Origin: Candidatus Poseidoniaceae archaeon
GTDB taxonomy: Archaea; Thermoplasmatota; Poseidoniia; Poseidoniales; Poseidoniaceae
Direction of reading: 5' to 3'
Assembly (NCBI GenBank): GCA_949372655.1
Contig: CASIAI010000001.1
Location: forward strand, 77,279 to 141,278
Length of the DNA stretch: 64,000 nucleotides
Below, in pieces: positions 21,337-32,080 of the stretch (position 1 is its first letter; every line of letters starts with the position of its first letter). A program made the position numbers and the translations under genes. Below the pieces are notes generated by a model. That model saw nothing but the letters and a program-made list of their open reading frames with translations, did not search any database and was not told where the DNA came from.

Positions 21337-21380
21337 AAAAAAAGGGGTGGAGACTGGAGCCCAAAAGGACTCCAGCCTCC
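21337..21380 (-). terminator. hairpin plus T-tract downstream of 16S rRNA
   Basis: Minus strand GGAGGCTGGAGTCC-TTTT-GGGCTCCAGTCTCC (14 bp with 2 G-U) then ACCCCTTTTTTT. Confidence 0.6.
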
Positions 21381-21388
21381 GATTTCTT

Positions 21389-22852
<1,464 letters not shown>

Positions 22853-23233
22853 TTCTCTTGTAATGATCCTTAGGCTACTTGTCGCTGAAATTCATTTGAA
22901 TTTGCTGTCCTAAAAAAATTGGCGAGAAAATAATGCACTTGAGCTTCTTGCACAAAATACGTCATAATCTCGATCACCTTCCTGACTCTGAGCGATCTTC
23001 CGTGGGGGAAGGTTTCTCAAAATCGCAATCGCTTCGGCTTCACGCATCGAGAGGATGGCGGCTGTCACAGTCCGAGGACTCTGCCGCCAACGCCGTTCTC
23101 AACAACGCAAGCAACCCACCGAGTCACCTCCCCTATATCAACATACCCTACCGATATATTGTGATAAATGGTATGCTGCAAAGCAATTTGAGCAAAAAAA
23201 TGTCACTTTGTTTGGTATAAAATCCATCATAAA

Positions 23234-23635
23234 TTATGACACATTTTTTGATTCAAGCCACTGTGCCCCATAATAGTTCCATTGCTCAATAGTCCAACCC
23301 TCTGGGAGGCCTGATTCTGGTAGTGGAGGTGAACTAGGAATTTGTGGAATTATACTCGCAGGTGTTGCCTCCGGAGAGAAATTATCTAGAGTATTATTAT
23401 CTGTGATAGGCAAGGTATAGTGACTTCCCTGAATAGTTGGTTGAGGCAGTATAGGTAAATTTGCCATTGGAGGTATGTTGCTAGGATCAAGAGGTATTGG
23501 ATGGTTGTGGATATTGTATTGTTTACTATCTTGACCTTTACTACTATTCTGCCTATAGGCATCGTAAATTAGATATTCTATCAATAATAGACCAATAAAA
23601 ATAGCAACTGTTGGAATAATAGGAAAGTTGGCCAT
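23234..23635 (-). CDS. small membrane-anchored protein with C-terminal GLPxGWxxxQWxxYGxQWLE motif
   Basis: Single N-terminal TM, Pro-rich linker, terminus ESGLPEGWTIEQWNYYGAQWLESKNVS. Confidence 0.65.
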   Translation of the reverse strand: MANFPIIPTVAIFIGLLLIEYLIYDAYRQNSSKGQDSKQYNIHNHPIPLDPSNIPPMANLPILPQPTIQGSHYTLPITDNNTLDNFSPEATPASIIPQIPSSPPLPESGLPEGWTIEQWNYYGAQWLESKNVS

Positions 23636-23656
23636 ATTATGACCTCAAAACAGAAC

Positions 23657-25597
23657 CTACTCAGCACCAAAGAACTGTCTTATCATTGGATGCATTTCCA
23701 TTGCTTGCTCTTTCTGTATCTGCTCATAGGTACGTAATATGATACCTACGGCCAGAAGTAAACCAGTACCCGTAGCATTACCTACTGTACCTAGTAAATC
23801 AGCACCAGCTGCTAGCAACCCGACGAATGCTCCTGAGAAATAAGTCACAGGTGGAATATAATTTTCTAATATCTTTTCTAGAACCTTAGGATTCTTACGG
23901 AAACCAGGTATTTGCATACCTGTTCTTTCGATTTGTTTCGCAACATCCTTCGTACCCATATTGGTAGTATCGATCCAAAACTTAGCGAAAATCATCGAAC
24001 CTACTGTCATCAGAATAACATAAAATGCAACGTGAACCATGATTTGTGTCAAACTATGACCGAATACGTCGCCCTGCTGGTTCAGCAGCGGTAGTAACCA
24101 GTCATTAACTCCATTTACCATACTCGCATACCATGCAAAACCTCCTGAAGCGGTGGTTTGGCCTTGTTCATAAGTTCCAATATATTTGGAAAGCGAACCA
24201 GCTCCATTCCGACCTAACAGAGGAGTTTGAGATAACGTCGGGTGACTCCAGAATAATAGAGTGAACATGTTGATGTTTGCCAATAGAGCAGCCATCAAAA
24301 TAACTGGAATGTTAGAAGCATAAACTAAACGAATCGGATATTTCCCTCTATGCCCTCTAACCTTACCATGAGTTAGCGGTAATTCGAGTTTACTAGATTC
24401 TGCATAGGCAACCACTAAGAATACCACAACAGATGAGAATAGAGCTGCTAATGGATTGACGTGCGTCAGAAGTATCGTTTCAAAACCATTACTAGAGATC
24501 ATATCGTAATTTGTTGCCTCCCTAAACATATAGAATATCATTGGTAAAGTACCAGATGGAGGGTTACTGAGTGAATATCCAATACCCTTGGTTACTGGAA
24601 GAGGAGAAAGAGTTCCTACGAAAGTAGATTGTGCTACACCTGCTGCGATAAACAGAGACATACCAGAACCAATTCCCCACTTACTAACCAGTTCATCAAG
24701 AAGGAATACTAGGTAAGAACCTGCGAATAGTTGAGCAACTATAACGAAGTTAGCCCAACCGATACCGTAGGAGTCAATCAAGAACTCCGTAGGGTCAAGG
24801 AAACCATAGGTTTGCGGAATGGCTTCGATAGGAATCATAATTAGAACCAATAATTTTTGTACTCCTTGGTACATTGCTTTATCATCGGAATTACTCAAAT
24901 CTAATCTAATAATTTTAGCACCTGCAAATAATTGCATGATAATTGAACCTGTTACGATTGGACCAATTCCAAGGTGCATGATTGTACCAGATGCTCCCGC
25001 CATAATAGAACGGAATCCGCTGAACAAATCGAGGGCTTGTCCTGAAAGACCATACAACATTACGTTAGTCATTGCGAAGTAAATAATCAATACAAATGTA
25101 GTTGTCCACATTTTCTCGTTAAACCTTACGTGACGCTCTGGCTTAGTGATTGTAGGATAAACATCTACGAAGCGGCTTAGAGCGTATAATCTACTACTCT
25201 TATCGCCACTCCACATGAAACAAGTCAGAATCGCAGCTGCTCCAAAACCTAATAGAAGAATACCAACTAAGAAGAATCCAACTCCTTCATCGTACCCTCC
25301 CCAAGCACCTGGACGAACATACCAAACAGCAATCGAACTCAGTGCTAACCAACCAATTAATTTACCATATCGGCCAATCACTGGAGCATCTTGGAGTCCC
25401 TTAGGCAAGTCTCTCTGGAAACACCACATCAAATATGCAACATAAATTACTGAAAGTATCAATCCAAACTGTGCAGCAGCCATCTGTTCAGATGTTCCAC
25501 TAAGTTCATCGGATTGCCAGTAAATCAAAAGCCCGAAGTACAGAGCACCAGTTAGTGCAATAGCCCAAGGAATTGGTTTATGTTTCATTATTCTCAC
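23657..25597 (-). CDS. secY: protein translocase subunit SecY (Sec61 alpha)
   Basis: Multi-TM, GIGPIVTGSIIMQLFAGAKII, KWGIGSGMSLFIAAGVAQ, YIPPVTYFSGAFVGLLAAGADLLGTVGNATGTGLLLAVGI. Confidence 0.97.
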   Translation of the reverse strand: MRIMKHKPIPWAIALTGALYFGLLIYWQSDELSGTSEQMAAAQFGLILSVIYVAYLMWCFQRDLPKGLQDAPVIGRYGKLIGWLALSSIAVWYVRPGAWGGYDEGVGFFLVGILLLGFGAAAILTCFMWSGDKSSRLYALSRFVDVYPTITKPERHVRFNEKMWTTTFVLIIYFAMTNVMLYGLSGQALDLFSGFRSIMAGASGTIMHLGIGPIVTGSIIMQLFAGAKIIRLDLSNSDDKAMYQGVQKLLVLIMIPIEAIPQTYGFLDPTEFLIDSYGIGWANFVIVAQLFAGSYLVFLLDELVSKWGIGSGMSLFIAAGVAQSTFVGTLSPLPVTKGIGYSLSNPPSGTLPMIFYMFREATNYDMISSNGFETILLTHVNPLAALFSSVVVFLVVAYAESSKLELPLTHGKVRGHRGKYPIRLVYASNIPVILMAALLANINMFTLLFWSHPTLSQTPLLGRNGAGSLSKYIGTYEQGQTTASGGFAWYASMVNGVNDWLLPLLNQQGDVFGHSLTQIMVHVAFYVILMTVGSMIFAKFWIDTTNMGTKDVAKQIERTGMQIPGFRKNPKVLEKILENYIPPVTYFSGAFVGLLAAGADLLGTVGNATGTGLLLAVGIILRTYEQIQKEQAMEMHPMIRQFFGAE

Positions 25598-25618
25598 CTT
25601 TCAAAAATCATTATTTTT

Positions 25619-26032
25619 TCATTCTTCAAAGTCATCGCCATCAGTTTCTACTGTTCCACCAGCAGCACTGATTTTTTCCGATGCTTTAGCACTGGCTTCT
25701 GAAACTATTACTTTGAGAGCAGAGTTAATTCTTCCACTTCCTAGAAGTTTATCAATTCCTAACTCCGTAAGGTTTAGAGTATCTTTTCCATCAGCCAATT
25801 CTTCAAGTTGTGCTACATTGATAGTAATATTGACAGTTCTTAGAGTTGGATGTCGGTTAAATCCATGCATACCCCAATGATTTGGCATATACTTGATTCT
25901 AGTCATGACACGGTGCTTGTTCATACCAGCATTACCACGGCCACCTCTCTTACCAGCACCACGGCCCGCTTTCTTTCCACGTCCATGGTATCTGTTTCTT
26001 CCACGATGCTTATTTGCTTTTGTACCCATCAT
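25619..26032 (-). CDS. ribosomal protein L15 (uL15)
   Basis: KHRGRNRYHGRGKKAGRGAGKRGGRGNAG; operon position before SecY. Confidence 0.93.
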   Translation of the reverse strand: MMGTKANKHRGRNRYHGRGKKAGRGAGKRGGRGNAGMNKHRVMTRIKYMPNHWGMHGFNRHPTLRTVNITINVAQLEELADGKDTLNLTELGIDKLLGSGRINSALKVIVSEASAKASEKISAAGGTVETDGDDFEE

Positions 26033-26038
26033 ATCACC

Positions 26039-26509
26039 TCAAATCATTCGCTCTACTAGAACGTCAATCTTATCTCCTCTTGAACCAAGCGCTCCGCCTA
26101 GAACAAAAGGTCGCTTTATTCCACTCCAGCCTTTAGTGCCACGTGGTGGATGAAGTCGGAAAACCCTCTTCAATCCAGGAACTTGCTTAACTGTTGCATC
26201 ATTAGATGCGATTGCCTTTGCAAAGTCTCCTATATTCTTGTAATCTGTATTGTCTTTTACCATGGAGTCTGTCAATGGATGATCTCCTGACATTCTACCT
26301 CTTTCAGAAAGCATTTTTTCAATGAGTTCTTCAGTAGCATCTCCCCAAGTAATGTAGTCTTTAGCCTTTTGAAGCATACCACGGTATTGATCGTTCTCTG
26401 GAATTATTACTGCGTGATTGACCTTAGTCAAGTTCAAGTAATCCATAGTTTCTCTAATCGAACGTTCAACATTAACGTTACTTCTAACTCTTACAACTAC
26501 CCAACTCAT
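26039..26509 (-). CDS. ribosomal protein L30 (uL30)
   Basis: VVRVRSNVNVERSIRETMDYLNLTKVNHAVIIPENDQYRGMLQKAKDYITWG; operon position. Confidence 0.95.
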   Translation of the reverse strand: MSWVVVRVRSNVNVERSIRETMDYLNLTKVNHAVIIPENDQYRGMLQKAKDYITWGDATEELIEKMLSERGRMSGDHPLTDSMVKDNTDYKNIGDFAKAIASNDATVKQVPGLKRVFRLHPPRGTKGWSGIKRPFVLGGALGSRGDKIDVLVERMI

Positions 26510-27276
26510 TCTAATTTCCTCCCTTTACCAATGAACAATCTCTCCTTCTGTTCGTTGGAGATTCTTGTAGAGTTCAAGTTCTTTAGAGCATTGAAAGTAG
26601 CTGCTGCATAATTGATAGTAGTTCTTGTTTGACCTTTTGTTCTCGATAGAACGTCAGTAATTCCAGCAAGGTCTAATACTTTCTTTCCAGTCTCCCCAAT
26701 AACTAATCCTTTACCTTTAGCAGCAGGCATCAATGTGACTCTAGTCGATGCTGAGCGCCCATTGATTTTCATTGGAACTGAAGTACCCGGTCCTGCAGAA
26801 GATTCCCAAGAACCGTTACCTCTTTGAATTGAAATTATATTCAACTTGGCAGCTGTAATGGCTTTACGGATAGCCATTGAAACATCTTTGGCTTTTGCCA
26901 TTCCAATCCCCACATAGCCATCTCTATTTCCAACACATGCCATGACATTGAACCTTGGTCTTCGACCACTGTCTGTCATTCTTTGAACCATATTCACCTT
27001 TATGATATCATCTTCAAGGTTAGGAATCAATGCATCAACTACTTCGACTTCTCTAATTGGAAGTCTGGAAGCTAATGCTTGCTCGAAAGTAATAATACGT
27101 CCAGCCATTACTGCATTACCTAGTCTAGTTTTAGGAGTCCAATTTCTTAGAGCCATGATTGGGTCATCTTGATTTCTACGTCGTTTACGATGATCTCCTT
27201 TCTCCTCTACTTCTGGTGGGTTGAATGCCTGAATAAGACCAGGCGCCATATTTTGATTTTCTTCATCACTCATCAA
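26506..27276 (-). CDS. ribosomal protein S5 (uS5)
   Basis: MACVGNRDGYVGIGMAKAKDVSMAIRKAI...GKGLVIGETGKKVLDLAGI. Confidence 0.96.
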   Translation of the reverse strand: MMSDEENQNMAPGLIQAFNPPEVEEKGDHRKRRRNQDDPIMALRNWTPKTRLGNAVMAGRIITFEQALASRLPIREVEVVDALIPNLEDDIIKVNMVQRMTDSGRRPRFNVMACVGNRDGYVGIGMAKAKDVSMAIRKAITAAKLNIISIQRGNGSWESSAGPGTSVPMKINGRSASTRVTLMPAAKGKGLVIGETGKKVLDLAGITDVLSRTKGQTRTTINYAAATFNALKNLNSTRISNEQKERLFIGKGRKLE

Positions 27277-27785
27277 TAAGCCTCCTCTATTTTCTTCTTT
27301 GTTGAATCAACTGCAGCACCGATTTTATCATCGATGTGCACACCATTAATTCTGTCATCATCAGGAAGTACTTCCTCACCATGAGGAATGTCCATTCCTG
27401 CGTCAACCATGCCCTTCAAAGCGGAGAATACTCTTCCACCAGGAGTGCTTCCGGCTAGACCAATATCTAGAACTGCTTCGTTACATCCCAAAGCAAGGGA
27501 TGCTTTACCTAGTGCATATCCAGTTAGGTAGCAAGCAGGTACTGACTTTTGAGAGAATCCTTCTGGCCATCCGTGCTTCTTAGTTAACTCAGAGCCTGTA
27601 ACGGTTGCCATTACTTGGTCACCGTTGATAGCCCAGTTTACAATTTGACAAGTAATACGGGTGTTTGAAATCCTTACAACTGCACGTGCCTTGTTTCCTC
27701 TCAACAGTTTCAACCTTCTGTGATAGTCGGTTAAACCAGCCTTTCTTCTTCTGAAAATAGATCTTCTACGAGTTCCTTGCATCAT
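27273..27785 (-). CDS. ribosomal protein L18 (uL18)
   Basis: FRRRKAGLTDYHRRLKLLRGNKARAVVRISNTRITCQI..DIGLAGSTPGGRVFSALKGMVDAGMDIPHG. Confidence 0.96.
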   Translation of the reverse strand: MMQGTRRRSIFRRRKAGLTDYHRRLKLLRGNKARAVVRISNTRITCQIVNWAINGDQVMATVTGSELTKKHGWPEGFSQKSVPACYLTGYALGKASLALGCNEAVLDIGLAGSTPGGRVFSALKGMVDAGMDIPHGEEVLPDDDRINGVHIDDKIGAAVDSTKKKIEEAY

Positions 27786-28246
27786 TCATCGCCTCCTTGG
27801 AATTGAATACCTTCAATGGACATTTGAGAGCGCATGTGAGCAATCGAACGGTATGATCCACCTTTAGCCTTCAAGTAATACCTACGGTACTGTGAAGGTT
27901 CAATAGTTTCATCTTCACGAAGGTCTTTCAAAACACGTCTTTGTGATCTGATAGTCCTCATCCAACGATTCTTACGAGGATTTCTTGCGTTTGCTGAACC
28001 TGCTCTCTTACCTTGACCTTTTCTTCGGCCTTTTCTCTTCTGTTCCAAACGCATTCTTGCCCTGGCACGAGAAGTTCCTTTGATAGGTTTAGCTCTAATC
28101 CATCCTTCATCAATAAATTCACGGATATCATCAGTCTGAACTGCTGAAGCGATTTGGTCGACATAATCTGGATTAACCCAAACTCTGTTAACACCACACT
28201 TTAGAAGTCTAGCTGCTAAACGCTTTTGATTGGTAATTTGCATCAA
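27782..28246 (-). CDS. ribosomal protein L19e
   Basis: QKRLAARLLKCGVNRVWVNPDYVDQIASAVQTDDIREFIDEGWIRAKPIKGTSRARAR. Confidence 0.96.
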   Translation of the reverse strand: MMQITNQKRLAARLLKCGVNRVWVNPDYVDQIASAVQTDDIREFIDEGWIRAKPIKGTSRARARMRLEQKRKGRRKGQGKRAGSANARNPRKNRWMRTIRSQRRVLKDLREDETIEPSQYRRYYLKAKGGSYRSIAHMRSQMSIEGIQFQGGDE

Positions 28247-28914
28247 ATATCCCTCCTTCTGTTTAGAACACGGATTCCTAACTCATCAGCACGGGAATAA
28301 ATTTGTTCACGCTTTCTTCCACCGACACTGCGTCCAACTCTTGCTGCCTCAGTTTCTGGATCCATAGAATCTAAATCGCCTGATTTTTGAACCATTATTT
28401 CTCTAAATCCTGATGGGTGAAGTCCTCTTGCTACAGCCACTTTACCATGACCTACACGAACAAGGGAACTTCTGTACTTGTAATTTCTACGTTGTTTACT
28501 GTCCATACCATGGGGTGCTCTCCATCCAGAACGAGACAAACGCTTGTAACGGAACCATTCAGTTCTTCGGAAAGATGGTGTTTTCTTCTTTTGCTCGGAA
28601 CGAAGTTCAAGTGCAGCCTTCATCTCTTCAGAAAGTACTGGCTTTTGTTTTGCAACATGGCCTTCATCTGCATCTTCATCCCAATCTTCATCTTCCCAGT
28701 TTTCTTCTGAATCAAAATCATCATCAGATGACTCTTCTACGGTTTCTTCAACCGCTTCTTCAACCGCTTCTTCAACCGGTTCTGATTCAACTTCTTCAGT
28801 AGACTGAGAAAGTCTTTCGATTAGATCTGCTTTCTTACCTGAAACAGGCAAGTCACGCTCTTTTAGGATGACCTTCAATTCAGCCACAGTCATATCATCA
28901 TAATTATCAGACAT
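28243..28914 (-). CDS. ribosomal protein L32e with N-terminal SAP-like domain and acidic linker
   Basis: L32e core FRRTEWFRYKRLSRSGWRAPHGMDSKQRRN..; N-term MTVAELKVILKERDLPVSGKKADLIERL. Confidence 0.93.
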   Translation of the reverse strand: MSDNYDDMTVAELKVILKERDLPVSGKKADLIERLSQSTEEVESEPVEEAVEEAVEETVEESSDDDFDSEENWEDEDWDEDADEGHVAKQKPVLSEEMKAALELRSEQKKKTPSFRRTEWFRYKRLSRSGWRAPHGMDSKQRRNYKYRSSLVRVGHGKVAVARGLHPSGFREIMVQKSGDLDSMDPETEAARVGRSVGGRKREQIYSRADELGIRVLNRRRDI

Positions 28915-28919
28915 TTATA

Positions 28920-29462
28920 TCACTCCTTTCCTACGAGATAAATTCCATCTTGGAATACACGGCGATCTCGATTCTTAACCGTGACACATCTTTCGATATT
29001 GGCTGCAGTTTGACCGACATTCTCTTTGTCGATTCCAGAAACTACAACTTCTACCTTATTGTTGACTTTAACCTCAACGCCTTCAAGAATGTCGGCGTTT
29101 CTTGGAACTCTTTCTCCGAAATAATTGTTCACCACAAACACATTACCCTTGACTGAAAGTGTCATAGGGAAGTGAGAGTAAACCGCTTTCAAATTATATG
29201 TGAAACCATTGGTAACACCCTTAACCATATTATTTAGGTGAGCATTCCAAGTTCCTGCAAGTGCCTTGGTTTTTCTACGTGGCATGTCTGCACGTACAAT
29301 TAATGTACTTCCTTCTTGGAACAGATCCACGTTAGTATTTGTGAATTGTCTTGACAAAGAGCCTTTCGGACCTTGTATAGATACGACGCCATCTTCACTA
29401 AGTGATGCTGTTACACCCTCAGGGATGGTTACGGAATGTTCGATTCTGTCGATTTTTACCAT
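28920..29462 (-). CDS. ribosomal protein L6 (uL6)
   Basis: IPEGVTASLSEDGVVSIQGPKGSLSRQF...MVKGVTNGFTYNLKAVYSHFPM. Confidence 0.96.
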   Translation of the reverse strand: MVKIDRIEHSVTIPEGVTASLSEDGVVSIQGPKGSLSRQFTNTNVDLFQEGSTLIVRADMPRRKTKALAGTWNAHLNNMVKGVTNGFTYNLKAVYSHFPMTLSVKGNVFVVNNYFGERVPRNADILEGVEVKVNNKVEVVVSGIDKENVGQTAANIERCVTVKNRDRRVFQDGIYLVGKE

Positions 29463-29473
29463 TCTTAATCACC

Positions 29474-29863
29474 TCAAAATACGTAAGCCAATAGCTTACC
29501 ACCAATTCTTGCATCCTTAGCATCATAGTGATGCATAACTCCAGAGTTTGTTGTTAGAATCAGTAATCCGAAGTCTTTAGCAGGTAGGTATCTTGTTTCC
29601 CACAACTCATAGTCTTGTCTTCGGACACTGTGTCGTGGCTTTACTGTGCCACAACGGTTGATTGCACCTCTAAGTTCTACTGTAAATGAGCCTCCACGGC
29701 CATCTTCAGTCTTTTCGATATTTCCTACATAGCCTGATTTTTGCATAATTTCTAGAACATTTCCAAGCAACTTGGACGCTGGCAACAATTCGACATCGAA
29801 TTTACCAGCTTGTTCAGCGTTATACATCTTAATTAGAGCATCATTTAATGGATCAATTTGCAT
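29474..29863 (-). CDS. ribosomal protein S8 (uS8)
   Basis: DPLNDALIKMYNAEQAGKFDVELLPASKLLGNVLEIMQKSGYVG...LLILTTNSGVMHHYDA. Confidence 0.96.
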   Translation of the reverse strand: MQIDPLNDALIKMYNAEQAGKFDVELLPASKLLGNVLEIMQKSGYVGNIEKTEDGRGGSFTVELRGAINRCGTVKPRHSVRRQDYELWETRYLPAKDFGLLILTTNSGVMHHYDAKDARIGGKLLAYVF

Positions 29864-29875
29864 TCTTTTCCCTCC

Positions 29876-30028
29876 TCAACTCATTTTCTTAAACCCGATT
29901 TCTGGGGCTACATCTCTGAAGCATTGACGACAAAGACGAAGACCGTGTCTACGAATCATTCCTCTTCGACGTCCACATCTACGACATCCTACACTTCGTC
30001 CAATTCTTTCTCCGTGATCTCTTGCCAT
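29876..30028 (-). CDS. ribosomal protein S14 (uS14), 50 aa
   Basis: My translation [50 protein letters not shown], CxxC...CxxC; below ORF-track length cut-off. Confidence 0.96.
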   Translation of the reverse strand: MARDHGERIGRSVGCRRCGRRRGMIRRHGLRLCRQCFRDVAPEIGFKKMS

Positions 30029-30030
30029 AT

Positions 30031-30558
30031 TTACTCCTCCAAAATTGTGATATTATAATTTACTTTGAACCACTCACGTGATTCATCTGCAGTAAGTCTA
30101 TGAGTCATAGCGACTTTGCTCTTAGCACGTCGACGACGGCTAACTCTATGACCCGGTCTTTCGAGTACAACTGTGATATCCATTCCGTAGATTCCGATAT
30201 CTGGGTCATACTTCTGTCCTGGGAAATCTGTATAATCTCTTATGCCGAAGGAAAGGTTTCCTTCTCTGTCAAAGTTCCATGAAGGAATGACATTTTCTCT
30301 GCAAGAGAATGCATCAGTTAAAAATTGATGAATCTTTTCAGATTTGCGTAGAGTTGCTTTACATCCAATTGGTGCACCTAATCTTACTTTCAGGTCACGG
30401 TTTTGAATCTTACCAACTGTTCTTTGCGGTTTAACACCAGAAACCATTTCTAGAACGCTTTCAGCGTTAACTAGTCTGTCTCCACCTTCACCGACACCGA
30501 TGTTGATACAGATCTTAGTGATTCTTGGCATCATCATTGGATTAGCGGATTCACTCAT
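30031..30558 (-). CDS. ribosomal protein L5 (uL5)
   Basis: [46 protein letters not shown]. Confidence 0.96.
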   Translation of the reverse strand: MSESANPMMMPRITKICINIGVGEGGDRLVNAESVLEMVSGVKPQRTVGKIQNRDLKVRLGAPIGCKATLRKSEKIHQFLTDAFSCRENVIPSWNFDREGNLSFGIRDYTDFPGQKYDPDIGIYGMDITVVLERPGHRVSRRRRAKSKVAMTHRLTADESREWFKVNYNITILEE

Positions 30559-31265
30559 TCAACCACCTCAGTAGTAGGTAGCTTTTGTCCGCCTACTGCA
30601 AATACATTAGATACTACAGTACCGAATTCTCCAAATTGAACTTCATTAGGCATACTTGAACGCTTGACGATGTATTCCTTTACATCTGCAAATTCACCAA
30701 CGTGAGCTCCACCTGTTAGGTAACAGCGGGTTCCTTCAGCGAATCTAATATGCTCCTTTACTTCTTGAGAAGGTAGGGAAAGGACTAGAGAATCTCCAGT
30801 GCTATACTCAGTTGCGTCATCGACTAACATATTTCTTCCATCGTGAAGATTTAGTTGTGTCTTTCCACCCTTGATTGTAGTTTTACCATCAATACGGCAA
30901 ACCTTTGTTTCTGCTTCCTTCTTTGAGATTGGACGGTATCGTAGTCTACCCTTTCTATCAAGGATACAGCGATAGTTGTCCTCACCAAGAGTCAGAACAT
31001 CCATGAAACCAACACCACGACGTACATCTTTGCAGATTCTGCCGTCTATCAATGCTAGATTATTATGAAGAATATGTCTGACTTCTCTTGTGGAGTTAGC
31101 ATATCCCAAAATGTCTCTAATTACGACATTCAGAGGCATACACAAATCCAAGGCATGTGCCCCAGGTGCTGCACGTGTTACCCAAATCGAGGTTTTACGT
31201 GGAAGTGGCCAACTTCTTGGCATTGCTAAGCGCTTCAAGTGATTACTGCTACCCATTATTTTCAA
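30555..31265 (-). CDS. ribosomal protein S4e
   Basis: NHLKRLAMPRSWPLPRKTSIWVTRAAPGAHALDLCMPLNVVIRDILGYA. Confidence 0.96.
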   Translation of the reverse strand: MKIMGSSNHLKRLAMPRSWPLPRKTSIWVTRAAPGAHALDLCMPLNVVIRDILGYANSTREVRHILHNNLALIDGRICKDVRRGVGFMDVLTLGEDNYRCILDRKGRLRYRPISKKEAETKVCRIDGKTTIKGGKTQLNLHDGRNMLVDDATEYSTGDSLVLSLPSQEVKEHIRFAEGTRCYLTGGAHVGEFADVKEYIVKRSSMPNEVQFGEFGTVVSNVFAVGGQKLPTTEVVE

Positions 31266-31669
31266 CTCCTGTTTCCGGTTAATTGTTGAATTCTCAACTT
31301 ATCGGTTTCGTCAATCTTGACTACTACGACATTCGAGGCATGTACCGGTACTGCCTCTTCCTTGTTGTCCGACTTGCTGGCTTTAGCGCCTTCAATGAAC
31401 AAACGACCCTTATTAGAATCGACTCTTAATACTGAACCTGATAGTGGGTCTGCATTTCGCTTTCCACCGTGTCTCTTTCCTCCGTTGGATAGATCTCCAC
31501 GGATTATTCGAACTGTATCTCCTACACGTACGGTGACACTACGGACACCGTCAAAACGTGAATCTGGCTTGTCTAATTGTAGACGAGCGGTCAATCGCTT
31601 ACGCTTTTCATGCATTGGAGCATTAAAATGCGCTTTTCTTTGCTTTCCTGGTTTCATACTCTTTACCAT
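31262..31669 (-). CDS. ribosomal protein L24 (uL24)
   Basis: SMKPGKQRKAHFNAPMHEKRKRLTARL..VRVGDTVRIIRGD. Confidence 0.95.
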   Translation of the reverse strand: MVKSMKPGKQRKAHFNAPMHEKRKRLTARLQLDKPDSRFDGVRSVTVRVGDTVRIIRGDLSNGGKRHGGKRNADPLSGSVLRVDSNKGRLFIEGAKASKSDNKEEAVPVHASNVVVVKIDETDKLRIQQLTGNRS

Positions 31670-31678
31670 TTAATCACC

Positions 31679-32080
31679 TCATACAATCTGTTTTGCATTT
31701 GCTGCAATACGTGGCCAGCGCTCGGCTGCTTCACGAGAAACTGGTCCTTTGATATCTGAACCTTGGACATCTCCTTTTTCGTTGGTTATGACACAAGCAT
31801 TATCTTCAAACTGAACCCATGTTCCGTCGACTCTTCTAAAAGGTCTCTTTTGACGAATAATTACTGCATTGAACATTTGCCTTCTTGTTTCAGGTGTTCC
31901 TTTCTTGACTGAAACCTTAGCAACATCACCTACACCACCGGCAGGATATCTCCTCATAGTTCCACCTAGTTTTAGGATGTTTAGAACTTGAACGATCTTG
32001 GCACCTGTATTATCAGCAACAGTCAGACGTGCTGATGTTGGCAATCCTCTGGTTTGTCTACCTGGAAGTCCTCGCATCAA
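31679..32080 (-). CDS. ribosomal protein L14 (uL14)
   Basis: LTVADNTGAKIVQVLNILKLGGTMRRYPAGGVGDVAKVSVKKGTPETRRQMFNAVIIRQKRPFRR. Confidence 0.96.
   Translation of the reverse strand: MMRGLPGRQTRGLPTSARLTVADNTGAKIVQVLNILKLGGTMRRYPAGGVGDVAKVSVKKGTPETRRQMFNAVIIRQKRPFRRVDGTWVQFEDNACVITNEKGDVQGSDIKGPVSREAAERWPRIAANAKQIV

Noticed and set aside
28413-28802. Plus-strand ORF 129 aa antisense to L32e
   Set aside because: Low-complexity Leu/His/Gln product from the reverse of the acidic linker; spurious antisense ORF.
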